From positions 1-16,166 of the forward strand of contig JAITST010000292.1 of assembly GCA_031287585.1 (NCBI GenBank): DNA of 16,166 nucleotides, read 5' to 3'. Each line of letters opens with the position of its first letter. The stretch's first letter is position 1. The DNA comes from Planctomycetaceae bacterium. GTDB taxonomy: Bacteria > Planctomycetota > Planctomycetia > Pirellulales > Thermoguttaceae. Made by a program: the position numbers and the translations under genes. The notes beneath the pieces were generated by a model. That model was not told the DNA's origin, made no database searches, and saw only the letters and a list, made by a program, of their open reading frames with translations. Below are positions 1 through 7,340 of this stretch, in pieces.

Positions 1-48
1 GATACGAGTTAAATTAGTAACCGCCAAGTCCCCCGACTGGCGTGTAAA

Positions 49-225
49 ATGGTTTTCGTCATTGTCAGAGATAAAAAACAGAATATTTCCAACGCGCGGA
101 AAACATTACGTAAATTTACCAAATTATCGGTAAAACCAGAAATAGATGGGAGATATAGCGAATATAAGGGATTTGCGGTGGAGACGAAGGCACGATTGAA
201 AATTGACATCACCTCCGTCGGCTGA
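49..225 (+). CDS. Possible small hypothetical protein, 58 aa
   Basis: I do not recognise this protein. The frame is open from a stop at 10-12, has an ATG at 49 and ends at TGA 223-225. The product is basic in its first half (RKTLRKFTKLSVKPEIDGRY) and ends KARLKIDITSVG. Its composition reads like a real polypeptide rather than an antisense shadow, and it has no membrane segment. No clear Shine-Dalgarno site precedes the ATG. The stop codon lies inside the loop of a perfect hairpin at 215-234. It could be an intact small gene or the C-terminal remnant of a larger one, since the frame stays open upstream of the ATG only to position 13. Confidence is low because 58 codons can occur by chance. Confidence 0.28.
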   Translation: MVFVIVRDKKQNISNARKTLRKFTKLSVKPEIDGRYSEYKGFAVETKARLKIDITSVG

Positions 226-234
226 AGCCGACGG
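215..234. repeat. Perfect hairpin CCGTCGGCT-GA-AGCCGACGG
   Basis: Two 9-base arms (215-223 and 226-234) are exact reverse complements. In practice this gives an 8-bp G+C-rich stem closed by a TGAA loop. No T-run follows on either strand, so it is not a classic intrinsic terminator. Short G+C-rich palindromes like this are often dispersed between genes in planctomycete and other environmental genomes. Here it sits between the small ORF and the helicase promoter. Confidence 0.6.
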
Positions 235-268
235 GAACGAGAGATTATCGCTCTTTGACCGTTACACC

Positions 269-296
269 TTGTTATTTCTCACAAATATCTTACAAT
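269..296 (+). promoter_or_regulatory. Predicted sigma70-type promoter of the helicase gene
   Basis: TTGTTA (269-274) and TACAAT (291-296) are separated by 16 bases. Transcription would begin near 303, leaving a leader of about 35 bases before the ATG at 338. The leader has no strong Shine-Dalgarno sequence. This is a pattern match only. Confidence 0.4.
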
Positions 297-337
297 TTGT
301 TTTTGTATTTTATCCTTAACCCCGTGAGCGAAAACAG

Positions 338-2647
338 ATGTCTAACGAAGATATGGCGATTTGGTACCTGGAGCAACTTCCTTTCGACCCTTACAAGTTT
401 CAGGCGGAGGCGATTGAGAAGTGGTTTATGGGGCAACACGGTTTACTCGTTAGCGCTCCTACCGGAATGGGGAAGACTTTGATTGCTGAAGCGGGTTTGT
501 ATGAGGCGTTGAAGACCGGTAAACGCGCTTACTATACCACGCCGCTTATCGCTCTTACCGAACAGAAGTACCGCGAGATTCAGGCATCCGCTGAACGCTG
601 GGGATTCTCGAAAAACGATGTTGGGCTGATAACTGGTAATCGTAAGGAGAACGACAAGGCACCGATACTTGTCGCGGTTGCCGAAGTGTTGTTCAACCGT
701 TTGCTCGCCAGTGCCGCAAACGGAACACTCGAAGCCGACTTCGACGACGTTATCGCGGTTGTAATGGACGAGTTTCACAACTTCTCCGACTACGAACGCG
801 GTATCGTTTGGGAATTTACTCTCGAACTTCTACCAAAGCATGTCCGAACATTACTCATATCCGCAACTGTTGGTAATCTCGGACTGTTCAAAGGTTGGCT
901 TCACAACGCAACTGGTCGTAATCTCGAAGTGCAACAGTCGTCCGAACGTAAAGTCCCGCTCGTGTATCAGTGGGTCGCCGACGAGTTACTGACGGAACAA
1001 TTAGAAAAAATGGTGGAGAACGAACTCACGCCCGCACTCGTTTTCTGCTTCGACCGTAACGAATGTTGGAATGTCGCCGACCAGATTCGCGGACGTGACC
1101 TAATCGACGACGCGACGAAAAAAATCATCGCGGAGCAAATAGCGGACATTGACTGGTCGGGCGGAGCGGGTTCAAAATTGAAGCAACTCCTCATTCGCGG
1201 AGTTGGTATCCACCATGCGGGTGTGCTGCCGAAGTACCGCCGTATTGTCGAAACGTTGTTTCAGCAAAAACTATTGTCGTACTGTATTTGTACCGAGACG
1301 CTCGCCGCAGGTATCAACTTGCCCGCGCGTTCGGTCGTGTTGCCGAGTATAATGAAAGGTCCGTCAATGGCACGAACGTTTCTTGACCCCAGTACCGCTC
1401 ATCAAATTTTCGGTCGCGCAGGTCGCCCGCAATACGACACACAAGGTTACGTGTTCGCGTTGGCTCACGAGGACGACGTTCGCATACTGCGTTGGCGGCG
1501 GCAATACGACCAGATTCCCGATGATACGAAAGACCCGAAACTTCGCGAGATGAAAAAGAAGTTGAAGAAGAAACAGCCGACGCGCCGTACTGACGAACGT
1601 TACTGGAACGAGGAAAATTTCGTTCGTCTGACAACCGCGGAGCCAGCCGCGCTTACAAGCAGAGGCAACGTGCCGATACGTTTTCTCGCTCACGTTCTAA
1701 CGTTGAACAACGAGATAAAACCGTTACGTGACCTTGTCGAACGCCGGCTTACGAAAGATGAAGCAACAAAGAATTCGCAGTTAAAAAATTTCGACACAAC
1801 GTTATTAACGTTGCATCGTCACGGCTTTGTAACCTTAGAACCGGAACCGCCAACAGAAGTGTTGAGTACAACACCAATCGCGGCAAACAACGTACAACCC
1901 GATACGAACAATTCAGAATTAACAGAGGACAACTCATACAAACCAATCTTCGCTCGCCCAACACCGCGTCTGGAAACGTTGCTGCAATTACGCGGTATAA
2001 ATCCGTTATTCGGTTTGTTTCTGGCGCGTCAACTCGACATCGCGGATATGTACGAACGGGTAATGGCGTTGGAATCGTTGTTGGAAATTCCAACCAGTAT
2101 CCTGCACTTCGTCCGTATTCCAAACCAACGCGATATGCCGCCGGGTAACTTGCAGCGTGAACGTCTCGACAAGGAACTAATGGAACTTGGCTTGGCATCG
2201 GTGGAGGAACTGATAGAGAAAACGGACGAGGAGCGAGAGGAAGAGCGGGAAGACCGTCGTCACTTCGGCGGCTACGCGGAGGAACGAATATTCGTGTTGA
2301 AACTGCCGGAAAAGTTGCAACGCCTGTTCGAGTTTAATTATCCGGGTATCGCGACAAAGATAACACCGGTCTGGGCAGTAGGCGATATAGTTTACGACTA
2401 CGATAGCGACTTCAACAAGTACATAACAAGCAAAGGATTACAGAGACAAGAAGGGATTATATTCCGTCACCTGTTGCGAATGATACAACTAATTGAGGAG
2501 TTCAAACCATTGGTAGAATGGAGCGACGCTCTAAAACCAATAAGCGAATCACTGACAAGATGTTGCAGAGAAATAGACCCGATGAGTACGGAAGAAGTGA
2601 TTGAACGGGCGGTACCTCCCAATTCCTTTCAAATTCGTATTCGTTGA
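338..2647 (+). CDS. DEAD/DEAH box helicase, Ski2/Hel308-like (SF2)
   Basis: This is a 769-residue superfamily 2 helicase, expected to unwind RNA or DNA using ATP. The helicase signatures appear in order: a Q-motif-like YKFQ near residue 22, Walker A APTGMGKT (40-47), Walker B DEFH (144-147), SAT (175-177), GIHHAG (290-294), the motif V region TETLAAGINLPA (319-330) and motif VI QIFGRAGRPQYD (356-367). The GIHHAG and QxxGRAGR patterns are those of the Ski2/Mtr4/Hel308 group rather than of RecQ or classical DEAD-box proteins. A Lys-rich segment near 410-425 and a charged, largely helical C-terminal half follow; the stretch SKGLQRQEGIIFRHLLRMIQ is reminiscent of DSHCT-type C-terminal regions. 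The ATG at 338 is chosen because it precedes the conserved N-terminus and lies about 35 bases after a promoter. The substrate cannot be read from sequence. The gene appears to be monocistronic. Confidence 0.93.
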   Translation: MSNEDMAIWYLEQLPFDPYKFQAEAIEKWFMGQHGLLVSAPTGMGKTLIAEAGLYEALKTGKRAYYTTPLIALTEQKYREIQASAERWGFSKNDVGLITGNRKENDKAPILVAVAEVLFNRLLASAANGTLEADFDDVIAVVMDEFHNFSDYERGIVWEFTLELLPKHVRTLLISATVGNLGLFKGWLHNATGRNLEVQQSSERKVPLVYQWVADELLTEQLEKMVENELTPALVFCFDRNECWNVADQIRGRDLIDDATKKIIAEQIADIDWSGGAGSKLKQLLIRGVGIHHAGVLPKYRRIVETLFQQKLLSYCICTETLAAGINLPARSVVLPSIMKGPSMARTFLDPSTAHQIFGRAGRPQYDTQGYVFALAHEDDVRILRWRRQYDQIPDDTKDPKLREMKKKLKKKQPTRRTDERYWNEENFVRLTTAEPAALTSRGNVPIRFLAHVLTLNNEIKPLRDLVERRLTKDEATKNSQLKNFDTTLLTLHRHGFVTLEPEPPTEVLSTTPIAANNVQPDTNNSELTEDNSYKPIFARPTPRLETLLQLRGINPLFGLFLARQLDIADMYERVMALESLLEIPTSILHFVRIPNQRDMPPGNLQRERLDKELMELGLASVEELIEKTDEEREEEREDRRHFGGYAEERIFVLKLPEKLQRLFEFNYPGIATKITPVWAVGDIVYDYDSDFNKYITSKGLQRQEGIIFRHLLRMIQLIEEFKPLVEWSDALKPISESLTRCCREIDPMSTEEVIERAVPPNSFQIRIR

Positions 2648-3047
2648 TAAGTGTTCAACGATACTACCATTGGGAGAATAAACACAATCAACCAAATTAA
2701 TAATCTCCATTTTATCGCATTTAGACAACACAACCATATCATCACAGCATAAAGTACAGGTCGAAATTGAAAGAGAGTAAGGAAATTTAATTAGTGGTAA
2801 AATCTCTAAAACTTGTTTAAAATTATTTTGGTCAACATAGTTGATGCTTAACAACTTTTTTGGGCAGTTGGGTCATAATAATAACCAAAATGCGCGTGAG
2901 CAGACGCAAGTTTGTTTAATATCTGTTTTTTCTCTCTTCCTTTTTATAATAAAACATTACACAAATCATAATGCCAATAAGCGAGAAAATAAGGAAACCA
3001 AACAATGTATAACGCAACCGTCTGCTTGTAAGTTTAATGTATAACAT
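2549..3047 (-). pseudogene. Membrane-anchored leucine-rich-repeat protein, interrupted by two frameshifts
   Basis: Three overlapping minus-strand frames join into one protein of about 165 residues. Frame 1 starts at ATG 3047, with GGAG at 3059-3056, and encodes a basic stretch (KLTSRRLRYTLFG) then one transmembrane helix and a charged KKEERK segment; it stops at 2918-2916. Frame 2 (KQILNKLASAHAHFGYYYDP) runs to a stop at 2850-2848. Frame 3 (from 2854) has LRR-like periodicity: LSISTCTLCCDDM, then KMEIINLVDC, then VEHLSTNTNLKGI. Each switch is a -1 step at a run of six A residues (2931-2926 and 2861-2856). The layout of basic N-terminus, one helix, a Gln/Lys-rich linker, a YYYD-like motif and LRRs is familiar from planctomycete proteins. 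The 3' end overlaps the helicase gene by 99 bases on the opposite strand. Either a decaying gene or homopolymer sequencing errors would explain it. Confidence 0.5.
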
Positions 3048-3241
3048 TTGCATCACTCCAAATAAAAACTATTGAAAAGGGGGCTGGCATCTTTCCAAAA
3101 CCTACTGTCCCAAACGACAAACCTCGTAAAATTCGGAACTTACTAAACGAAAGGGTGAAGTTGCCTATGAAGATACCGTTTTTTTATAATTATCTTCAAA
3201 CGGAGGCAAACGACATTGGACAAGGACACTACCCCTATGTT
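3048..3241. other. A+T-rich gap with an extended inverted repeat, no confident gene
   Basis: Between the LRR remnant and the small membrane protein I find no ORF with a credible start. An inverted repeat lies at 3161-3209: TTGCCT (3161-3166) pairs with AGGCAA (3204-3209) and TGAAGATA (3168-3175) pairs with TATCTTCA (3191-3198). A competing pair is CCGTTT (3176-3181) with AAACGG (3198-3203). A start-less plus-strand open frame (3038-3250) and minus-strand open fragments also run through it, so it may be eroded coding DNA. Confidence 0.4.
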
Positions 3242-3541
3242 TCAAAGTAGCCAAATGCAATATCCAATTAACGCACTTCCCAACAAAACGATAGAACTGT
3301 ATCTGCGAAACTGAATTGAGTCATCATCAGCAAAACTGGTAAATGGGTCAAACAATTTATTGGGAAAGACGTATAACCGTACTAATGAACGCGAGAATAC
3401 CATTACAACATTATAGTTAATCAACAAACCTGTTGACAAAAATTTAGAAGTGGTAAATAATTGTCCGCCAAACATTCGTGCGGTCATTGCATAATAAATT
3501 ATCACAAATGCTACAATAAAAAAATATACGATTGTTCTCAT
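3242..3541 (-). CDS. Small hypothetical membrane protein, three predicted helices
   Basis: I do not recognise this protein. From the ATG at 3541 it has 99 residues. A first helix covers about residues 3-20 (TIVYFFIVAFVIIYYAM), a second covers about 32-50 (LSTGLLINYNVVMVFSRSL) and a third ends the protein (SSIVLLGSALIGYCIWLL). The loop between helices two and three is polar (FTSFADDDSIQFRRY). The frame is open back to a TTG at 3586, only 8 bases after the glgA stop, which would make 114 residues; neither start has a good ribosome binding site, and the GGAG near 3574 fits neither. It follows glgA on the same strand and could share its transcript. Base composition is more A+T-rich than glgA, suggesting accessory DNA. 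The three well-formed helices are the main support. Confidence 0.55.
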   Translation of the reverse strand: MRTIVYFFIVAFVIIYYAMTARMFGGQLFTTSKFLSTGLLINYNVVMVFSRSLVRLYVFPNKLFDPFTSFADDDSIQFRRYSSIVLLGSALIGYCIWLL

Positions 3542-3594
3542 ATTGGCTACGTCTGTTGTGTAGTTAAATTCAACTCCTTTGTCCAAACTCGCCG

Positions 3595-5037
3595 CTACTT
3601 ACGTTTCACTTTATCATACACCGACGCATATTGCTCCGCGCTTCTTTGCCATGACCAGTCTAGTTTCATCGCTTGTTGTATCATTTCCTGAAAGCGGGCT
3701 GGTTGATGCCAGAATTTATCTAACGCCCGCCATATCGTTTTGTTTAATTCGTCAATGTTATCATTGTTGAACGAGAAACCTGTCTCTTCGTCTGTTACCG
3801 TATCCGCGAGACCACCTGTGTCGTGAACTATCGGCAACGTTCCGTATATCTGGCTGTACATCTGGTTCAAGCCGCACGGTTCGTAACGGCTCGGCATCAG
3901 GAACAAATCCGCGCCCGCTTCGATACGATGCGCTATCGGGTCACAGAACTCAGAACGTACCGCAACATTTTTAGGATACTTCGCCGCCAACTCGCTCAAC
4001 CGCGTTTCCAACGCCGTGTCACCTGTTCCCAGTATTACAAACTGAACGTTGTGATTCTCAACCCACGTCGGTATCACGTCGCAAACTAAATCAATCCCCT
4101 TCTGAAACGCCAGCCGTCCGACAATCCCAATCAACGGTAAATCACGCCGTTGCGGTAAATTCATTTCCGCCTGCAACGCTTGCTTACATACCGGCTTCTT
4201 CTCAAAAACGTCCTCACTCGAATACGTCACCGCCAAATTATTATCTGTTGACGGATTCCACTCTTTTGAAATTCCGTTCAGTATTCCAAATAGCCGGTCG
4301 CAACGGTACGCGAGAACGTCATTCATTCCGCAACCAAAACCTTCCGTCTGAATCTCCACCGCGTAACGCGGACTGACTGTCGTTATCGCGTCACAAAACG
4401 TAAGTCCGGCTTTTAGGAAATTTAGTTTGCCGTAAAATTCGAGTTCGTCATACCTGAAATGTTCCCAACCGATGCCGGTTAATTTCATATCCCAATGCCA
4501 GAACACGCCTTGATACGCGAGGTTGTGAATCGTATGCACCGACGCGACACGTTGGAAACGCGGGCGGCTGCCGTACATCAAACGCAAGTACGCCGGAAGT
4601 AAACCGGTTTGCCAATCGTTGCTATGCAGAATGTCGATGTCCAGCCACAAGCGTTCGATTGATTCCATCACCGAACGGCAGAAGAAAACGAATCGTTCGC
4701 AGTTGTCTTCGTAGTCGGTGCCGTGTTGTGAGTAAATTCCGTCACGGTCGAAGTAGTCGTCCTGTTGGACAAAGTAGAACGGCACGTTTGGGCTGCCGGG
4801 GATTCGTCCTTCCCAAACTGTACCGAAAACAGTTTTGTTACGAATCGGAATCGACAAATCGAATCCCATATTCCGCAACGGCAGCCCCGAATTGAAAACA
4901 GATTTATAGAGCGGCATAAAAACACAGATGTCGTGTCCCTGTTCACCGAGTACACGCGGCAACGACGCACTAACATCCGCCAAACCGCCCGTCTTGGCAA
5001 ATGGAGTTGCCTCGCTTGTTGCAAAAAGAATACGCAT
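3595..5037 (-). CDS. glgA: Glycogen synthase, ADP-glucose type (GT5)
   Basis: GlgA transfers glucose from ADP-glucose to the non-reducing end of an alpha-1,4-glucan in the cytoplasm. The 480-residue length is that of bacterial GlgA. The N-terminal KTGGLAD (15-21) contains the Lys that contacts the ADP-glucose phosphates. Other family blocks are HSNDWQTGLLP (138-148), HTIHNLAYQG (168-177), NGISKEWNP (254-262), GRLAFQKG (307-314) and RYEPCGLNQ (384-392), whose Glu386 is the usual catalytic-site acid of the C-terminal Rossmann domain, then DTGGLADTV (406-414). The ATG is preceded by GGAG with a 7-base spacer (5048-5045), one of the better ribosome sites here. The gene is divergent from the envelope protein at 5214, and its metabolic partner glgC is about 9.5 kb away on the other strand. 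Nothing looks damaged. Confidence 0.97.
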   Translation of the reverse strand: MRILFATSEATPFAKTGGLADVSASLPRVLGEQGHDICVFMPLYKSVFNSGLPLRNMGFDLSIPIRNKTVFGTVWEGRIPGSPNVPFYFVQQDDYFDRDGIYSQHGTDYEDNCERFVFFCRSVMESIERLWLDIDILHSNDWQTGLLPAYLRLMYGSRPRFQRVASVHTIHNLAYQGVFWHWDMKLTGIGWEHFRYDELEFYGKLNFLKAGLTFCDAITTVSPRYAVEIQTEGFGCGMNDVLAYRCDRLFGILNGISKEWNPSTDNNLAVTYSSEDVFEKKPVCKQALQAEMNLPQRRDLPLIGIVGRLAFQKGIDLVCDVIPTWVENHNVQFVILGTGDTALETRLSELAAKYPKNVAVRSEFCDPIAHRIEAGADLFLMPSRYEPCGLNQMYSQIYGTLPIVHDTGGLADTVTDEETGFSFNNDNIDELNKTIWRALDKFWHQPARFQEMIQQAMKLDWSWQRSAEQYASVYDKVKRK

Positions 5038-5105
5038 AAGTTATCTCCGCACTTTATAAGAAATGTTTGTGTCCGCCCCCCAGACTATAAATAAGTCCCT
5101 CAATT

Positions 5106-5134
5106 TTAACACGTTTTTACAATCTTGCTATCAT
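5106..5134 (+). promoter_or_regulatory. Predicted extended -10 promoter for the envelope protein gene
   Basis: TTAACA (5106-5111) is followed after 17 bases by TATCAT (5129-5134), with a TG one base upstream of the -10 (5126-5127). The leader to the ATG at 5214 would be about 70 bases. The TGCTATCAT core resembles TGCTATAAT at 11791-11799, which also precedes a leader of about 70 bases. Confidence 0.4.
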
Positions 5135-5213
5135 CCATCAGTCGAATTTTACCATTTTGTTCACAATAAAATTTTGGGCTTGAAAATATACCGAATATTT
5201 CGGATAATCCACT

Positions 5214-5900
5214 ATGAAATTTTCACAACTACCAACTAATCGTTTCATTGTGACAACATTGTTCACTGTATTATTTGTCGTAACAATCACGGCTGGCGGT
5301 GGTTGTACGTTTTTCAAACCGTTCACCGAACAACTATCGTGGCAGATAAACGCGCCGACACCGAACAATCCGAAATTTGTCGCAACACAAGATTACCTAA
5401 AACTTTGGGCGACAGTTTATGACGTAATTGATAGCCACTTCGACGTTGCTAAGAGCGACCCGATACGGCTCTACGATGGCGTATTGACAGAAGGACGTTT
5501 GACAACAAAACCGAAAATCGCGCCGTCATTGTTAGAACCATGGCACGCAAATTCCGGTTCATTGAACGAACGCTGCGACTCGACATTGCAAACGATACAA
5601 CATCGGGCGGTTGTGCGAATTGTGCCGGAGCAAGGCGGTTTCCTGATAGAGGTACAGGTGTTCAAAGAGATAGAAGCGAAGGCAAACCCGCTCGGCGCGG
5701 AAGCGACTTCAGCAAACTTACGTTCAGACGGAGCATCGAACACGCTTAACAGCCGAATAGATTCAATTCCGTCAAGCGAAGGTTGGACGACATTTGACCG
5801 TGATACAAAACTAGAAGAACGCTTGCTAAATGAAATCCTATACCGCCTAACTTACCCAGCCACCACAATAAGAAAATCACAAGAACCGATTCGCGGGTAA
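5214..5900 (+). CDS. Conserved planctomycete-type exported protein of unknown function
   Basis: The 228-residue product starts with a hydrophobic segment (about 11-28) ending in AGGGC with Cys31. This could be a non-canonical lipobox, since the usual Leu at -3 is missing, or an uncleaved anchor. A compact conserved-looking domain spans about residues 66-155, with PIRLYDGVLTEGR (83-95), SLLEPWH (105-111) and RAVVRIVPEQGGFLIEVQVF (131-150). I associate this pattern with a planctomycete envelope protein of unknown function; that is memory of the family, not a database result. The last 75 residues are polar and low in complexity. The start has no Shine-Dalgarno site but follows a promoter-like element and precedes the signal segment directly. 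It is divergent from glgA and about 100 bases upstream of a membrane protein gene. An outer-membrane or periplasmic role is inferred from the export signal alone. Confidence 0.72.
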   Translation: MKFSQLPTNRFIVTTLFTVLFVVTITAGGGCTFFKPFTEQLSWQINAPTPNNPKFVATQDYLKLWATVYDVIDSHFDVAKSDPIRLYDGVLTEGRLTTKPKIAPSLLEPWHANSGSLNERCDSTLQTIQHRAVVRIVPEQGGFLIEVQVFKEIEAKANPLGAEATSANLRSDGASNTLNSRIDSIPSSEGWTTFDRDTKLEERLLNEILYRLTYPATTIRKSQEPIRG

Positions 5901-6006
5901 AATGGTTTCACTGTCAAATGAATCGTAACATCAAATCCAAGTCACGATAACGCGGTTAGGAAATGTTTTTTGACAAAATTCCCACAATCTTCCCTCACAT
6001 AATTTA

Positions 6007-7032
6007 GTGAACACTAACCATAAATCCGTCAGACGCTTGCTCGGCATTGTTTGTCAGGCATTGCTGATTATTTTTATACTCGGTTTTCTTTTCTGGCAGG
6101 CGGCGGGGAATCCCGAATTTTATAAGATGTTGGGACGCGATAAGCGTTGGGGATTTTTGTTTTTGGCTGTGGTTTGTAATTTGTCCAGCGTTATGATTAC
6201 TTTTTTGCGTTGGCGTTGGCTTGTTCGGGTTTTGGATATTCCGTTTTCTTACCGTGAGATGTTGCGTATAAGTTCTATTGGTTATCTCTTCAATCTTGCG
6301 CCGGCGGGGATTGTTAGCGGCGATTTGATAAAAATTTTTCTGCTTGCCCGAAGGTATCAAGGCGTAAACGAGCGGATAACGGCTAGTGTTTTGATTGACC
6401 GTGTGATTGGGCTTTACGTTATGTTTTTGGTTTCTTGTACCGCGATTTTTGTTACCGGTTTTTACAACCGTCCCGAAACTATCGCACGTGTTTCTACGCA
6501 AATTGTTCTTACGCTGACAATCATCGCAAGCGTTTGTATTTTGCTTGCGATGCTGCCCGGTGTTAGCGGCAGCACGATTCGCAACTCGCTCAAACGAATA
6601 CCGTATTGCGGACACTTTCTCGCAAAAATGCTTGAAGCGTTCAATGTTTACCGGAGTCACTTGTTGACGTTATTGGTTTCGATGATTGTAACGTTTCCTG
6701 TTCATATTTTGCAGAGTTGGTGTATCTGGTCGGTAGCACGCGGTTTCTTTGACAACGTTACCGCTGCTGGTGCGATTGACCATATCGTTATGCACACTAT
6801 CGCGAACCTGACATCAATGATACCGCTGGCGGTCGGACCGTATGAGGCGGTACTCAACAATCTGTATCCGCTGTATCTGGGTGACGCGGCGATAGGAATT
6901 GGTTTGGTAACGGCACTGGGTTATCGGCTATGCTGCATTGTGGTTGCGGGAATCGGAATCGGTTTTTATCTGACAAACCGTCGCGAGGTGGCGGCGGTTC
7001 GTGATGACTTGGAGAAACCAGATGTGGAATAA
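6007..7032 (+). CDS. Lysylphosphatidylglycerol synthase TM region / UPF0104 (AglD-like) membrane protein
   Basis: This is a polytopic membrane protein of 341 residues with about eight hydrophobic segments. The family signatures are present: NLAPAGIVSGDLIKIFLLAR (96-115), matching the N-x-PG-x-x-GGD-x-x-R-like block, SVLIDRVIGL (127-136), and IPLAVGPYEAVL (272-283), the late block usually rich in Pro and Gly with a Glu. It resembles the integral membrane half of MprF and stand-alone YbhN/AglD proteins, which are linked to lipid or lipid-linked sugar flipping. There is no C-terminal aminoacyl-transferase domain, so it is not a lysyl-PG synthase. The GTG start is used because an in-frame TGA lies at 5971 and no ATG intervenes. 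It sits just before the Kdo genes, which fits an envelope lipid role, but the substrate is unknown. Confidence 0.85.
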   Translation: MNTNHKSVRRLLGIVCQALLIIFILGFLFWQAAGNPEFYKMLGRDKRWGFLFLAVVCNLSSVMITFLRWRWLVRVLDIPFSYREMLRISSIGYLFNLAPAGIVSGDLIKIFLLARRYQGVNERITASVLIDRVIGLYVMFLVSCTAIFVTGFYNRPETIARVSTQIVLTLTIIASVCILLAMLPGVSGSTIRNSLKRIPYCGHFLAKMLEAFNVYRSHLLTLLVSMIVTFPVHILQSWCIWSVARGFFDNVTAAGAIDHIVMHTIANLTSMIPLAVGPYEAVLNNLYPLYLGDAAIGIGLVTALGYRLCCIVVAGIGIGFYLTNRREVAAVRDDLEKPDVE

Positions 7033-7100
7033 AATTTTTCTCAAAATGATTTTTTTAATACCTCAAATTGTAAATGAACGTAACAAATTGACTGGTTATT

Positions 7101-7201
7101 TTGCGCACGGAGGCACGGTGGACACGGAGAATGATTATGGTGACAGAATAATGATGACAACAATTTTTTTCCCTCTGTGACCCCAGTGCCTCCGTGCGCA
7201 A
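7101..7201. repeat. Large imperfect palindrome, likely dispersed intergenic repeat
   Basis: TTGCGCACGGAGGCAC (7101-7116) is the exact reverse complement of GTGCCTCCGTGCGCAA (7186-7201). The complementarity continues imperfectly inward for about 15 more bases on each arm (GGTGGACACGGAG against CTCTGTGACCCC). The centre is about 45 bases of A+T-rich DNA. The cacggaggcacgg wording matches a style of non-coding palindromic element scattered in many environmental bacterial genomes. It lies between the UPF0104 gene and kdsD. It could act as a transcript stabiliser or terminator, but it lacks a T-run directly after the stem. Confidence 0.7.
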
Positions 7202-7280
7202 CACCATTTATTTCTCATTTTTTTACAGTTTGGGTAATACGAATCAGAACAAAATTTGCCCTTGAATCAATTTACTGGTT

Positions 7281-7310
7281 TTGTTACACTCTACACGTGT
7301 CTGTTATATT
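7281..7310 (+). promoter_or_regulatory. Predicted promoter of kdsD
   Basis: TTGTTA (7281-7286) and TATATT (7305-7310) are spaced by 18 bases, giving a start near 7317, upstream of the ATG at 7341. The spacer contains the perfect 8-base palindrome ACACGTGT (7293-7300), a possible operator half-site arrangement. The placement argues against the upstream TTG at 7281 as the translation start. Confidence 0.38.
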
Positions 7311-7340
7311 GTATTTTTCTCACCGGATATATTACTTGCA

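Noticed and set aside
9..212. Minus-strand 67-codon open frame at the left edge
   Set aside because: It is antisense to the better plus-strand frame at 49-225 and has no ribosome site or recognisable domain.
1749..2198. Minus-strand 149-codon frame inside the helicase
   Set aside because: It is a shadow of the helicase coding strand, with Arg/Pro/Cys-rich composition typical of antisense translation.
2841..3044. Plus-strand 67-codon frame in the A+T-rich gap
   Set aside because: It is Asn/Thr/Lys-rich and opposite the LRR remnant, whose minus-strand reading gives a proper helix and repeats.
4668..5094. Several overlapping frames across the glgA 5' half
   Set aside because: All lie within the confidently assigned glgA and have low-complexity or Arg/Thr-rich products.
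5966..6006. Possible promoter TTGACA (5970) with CATAAT (5998) before the UPF0104 gene
   Set aside because: The spacing of 22 bases is too long and the -10 would sit on the start codon.
6004..6660. Long minus-strand frame (218 codons) opposite the UPF0104 gene
   Set aside because: It is Asn/Lys/Thr/Gln-rich as expected for the complement of Leu/Phe/Val-rich membrane codons; the plus strand has clear family motifs.
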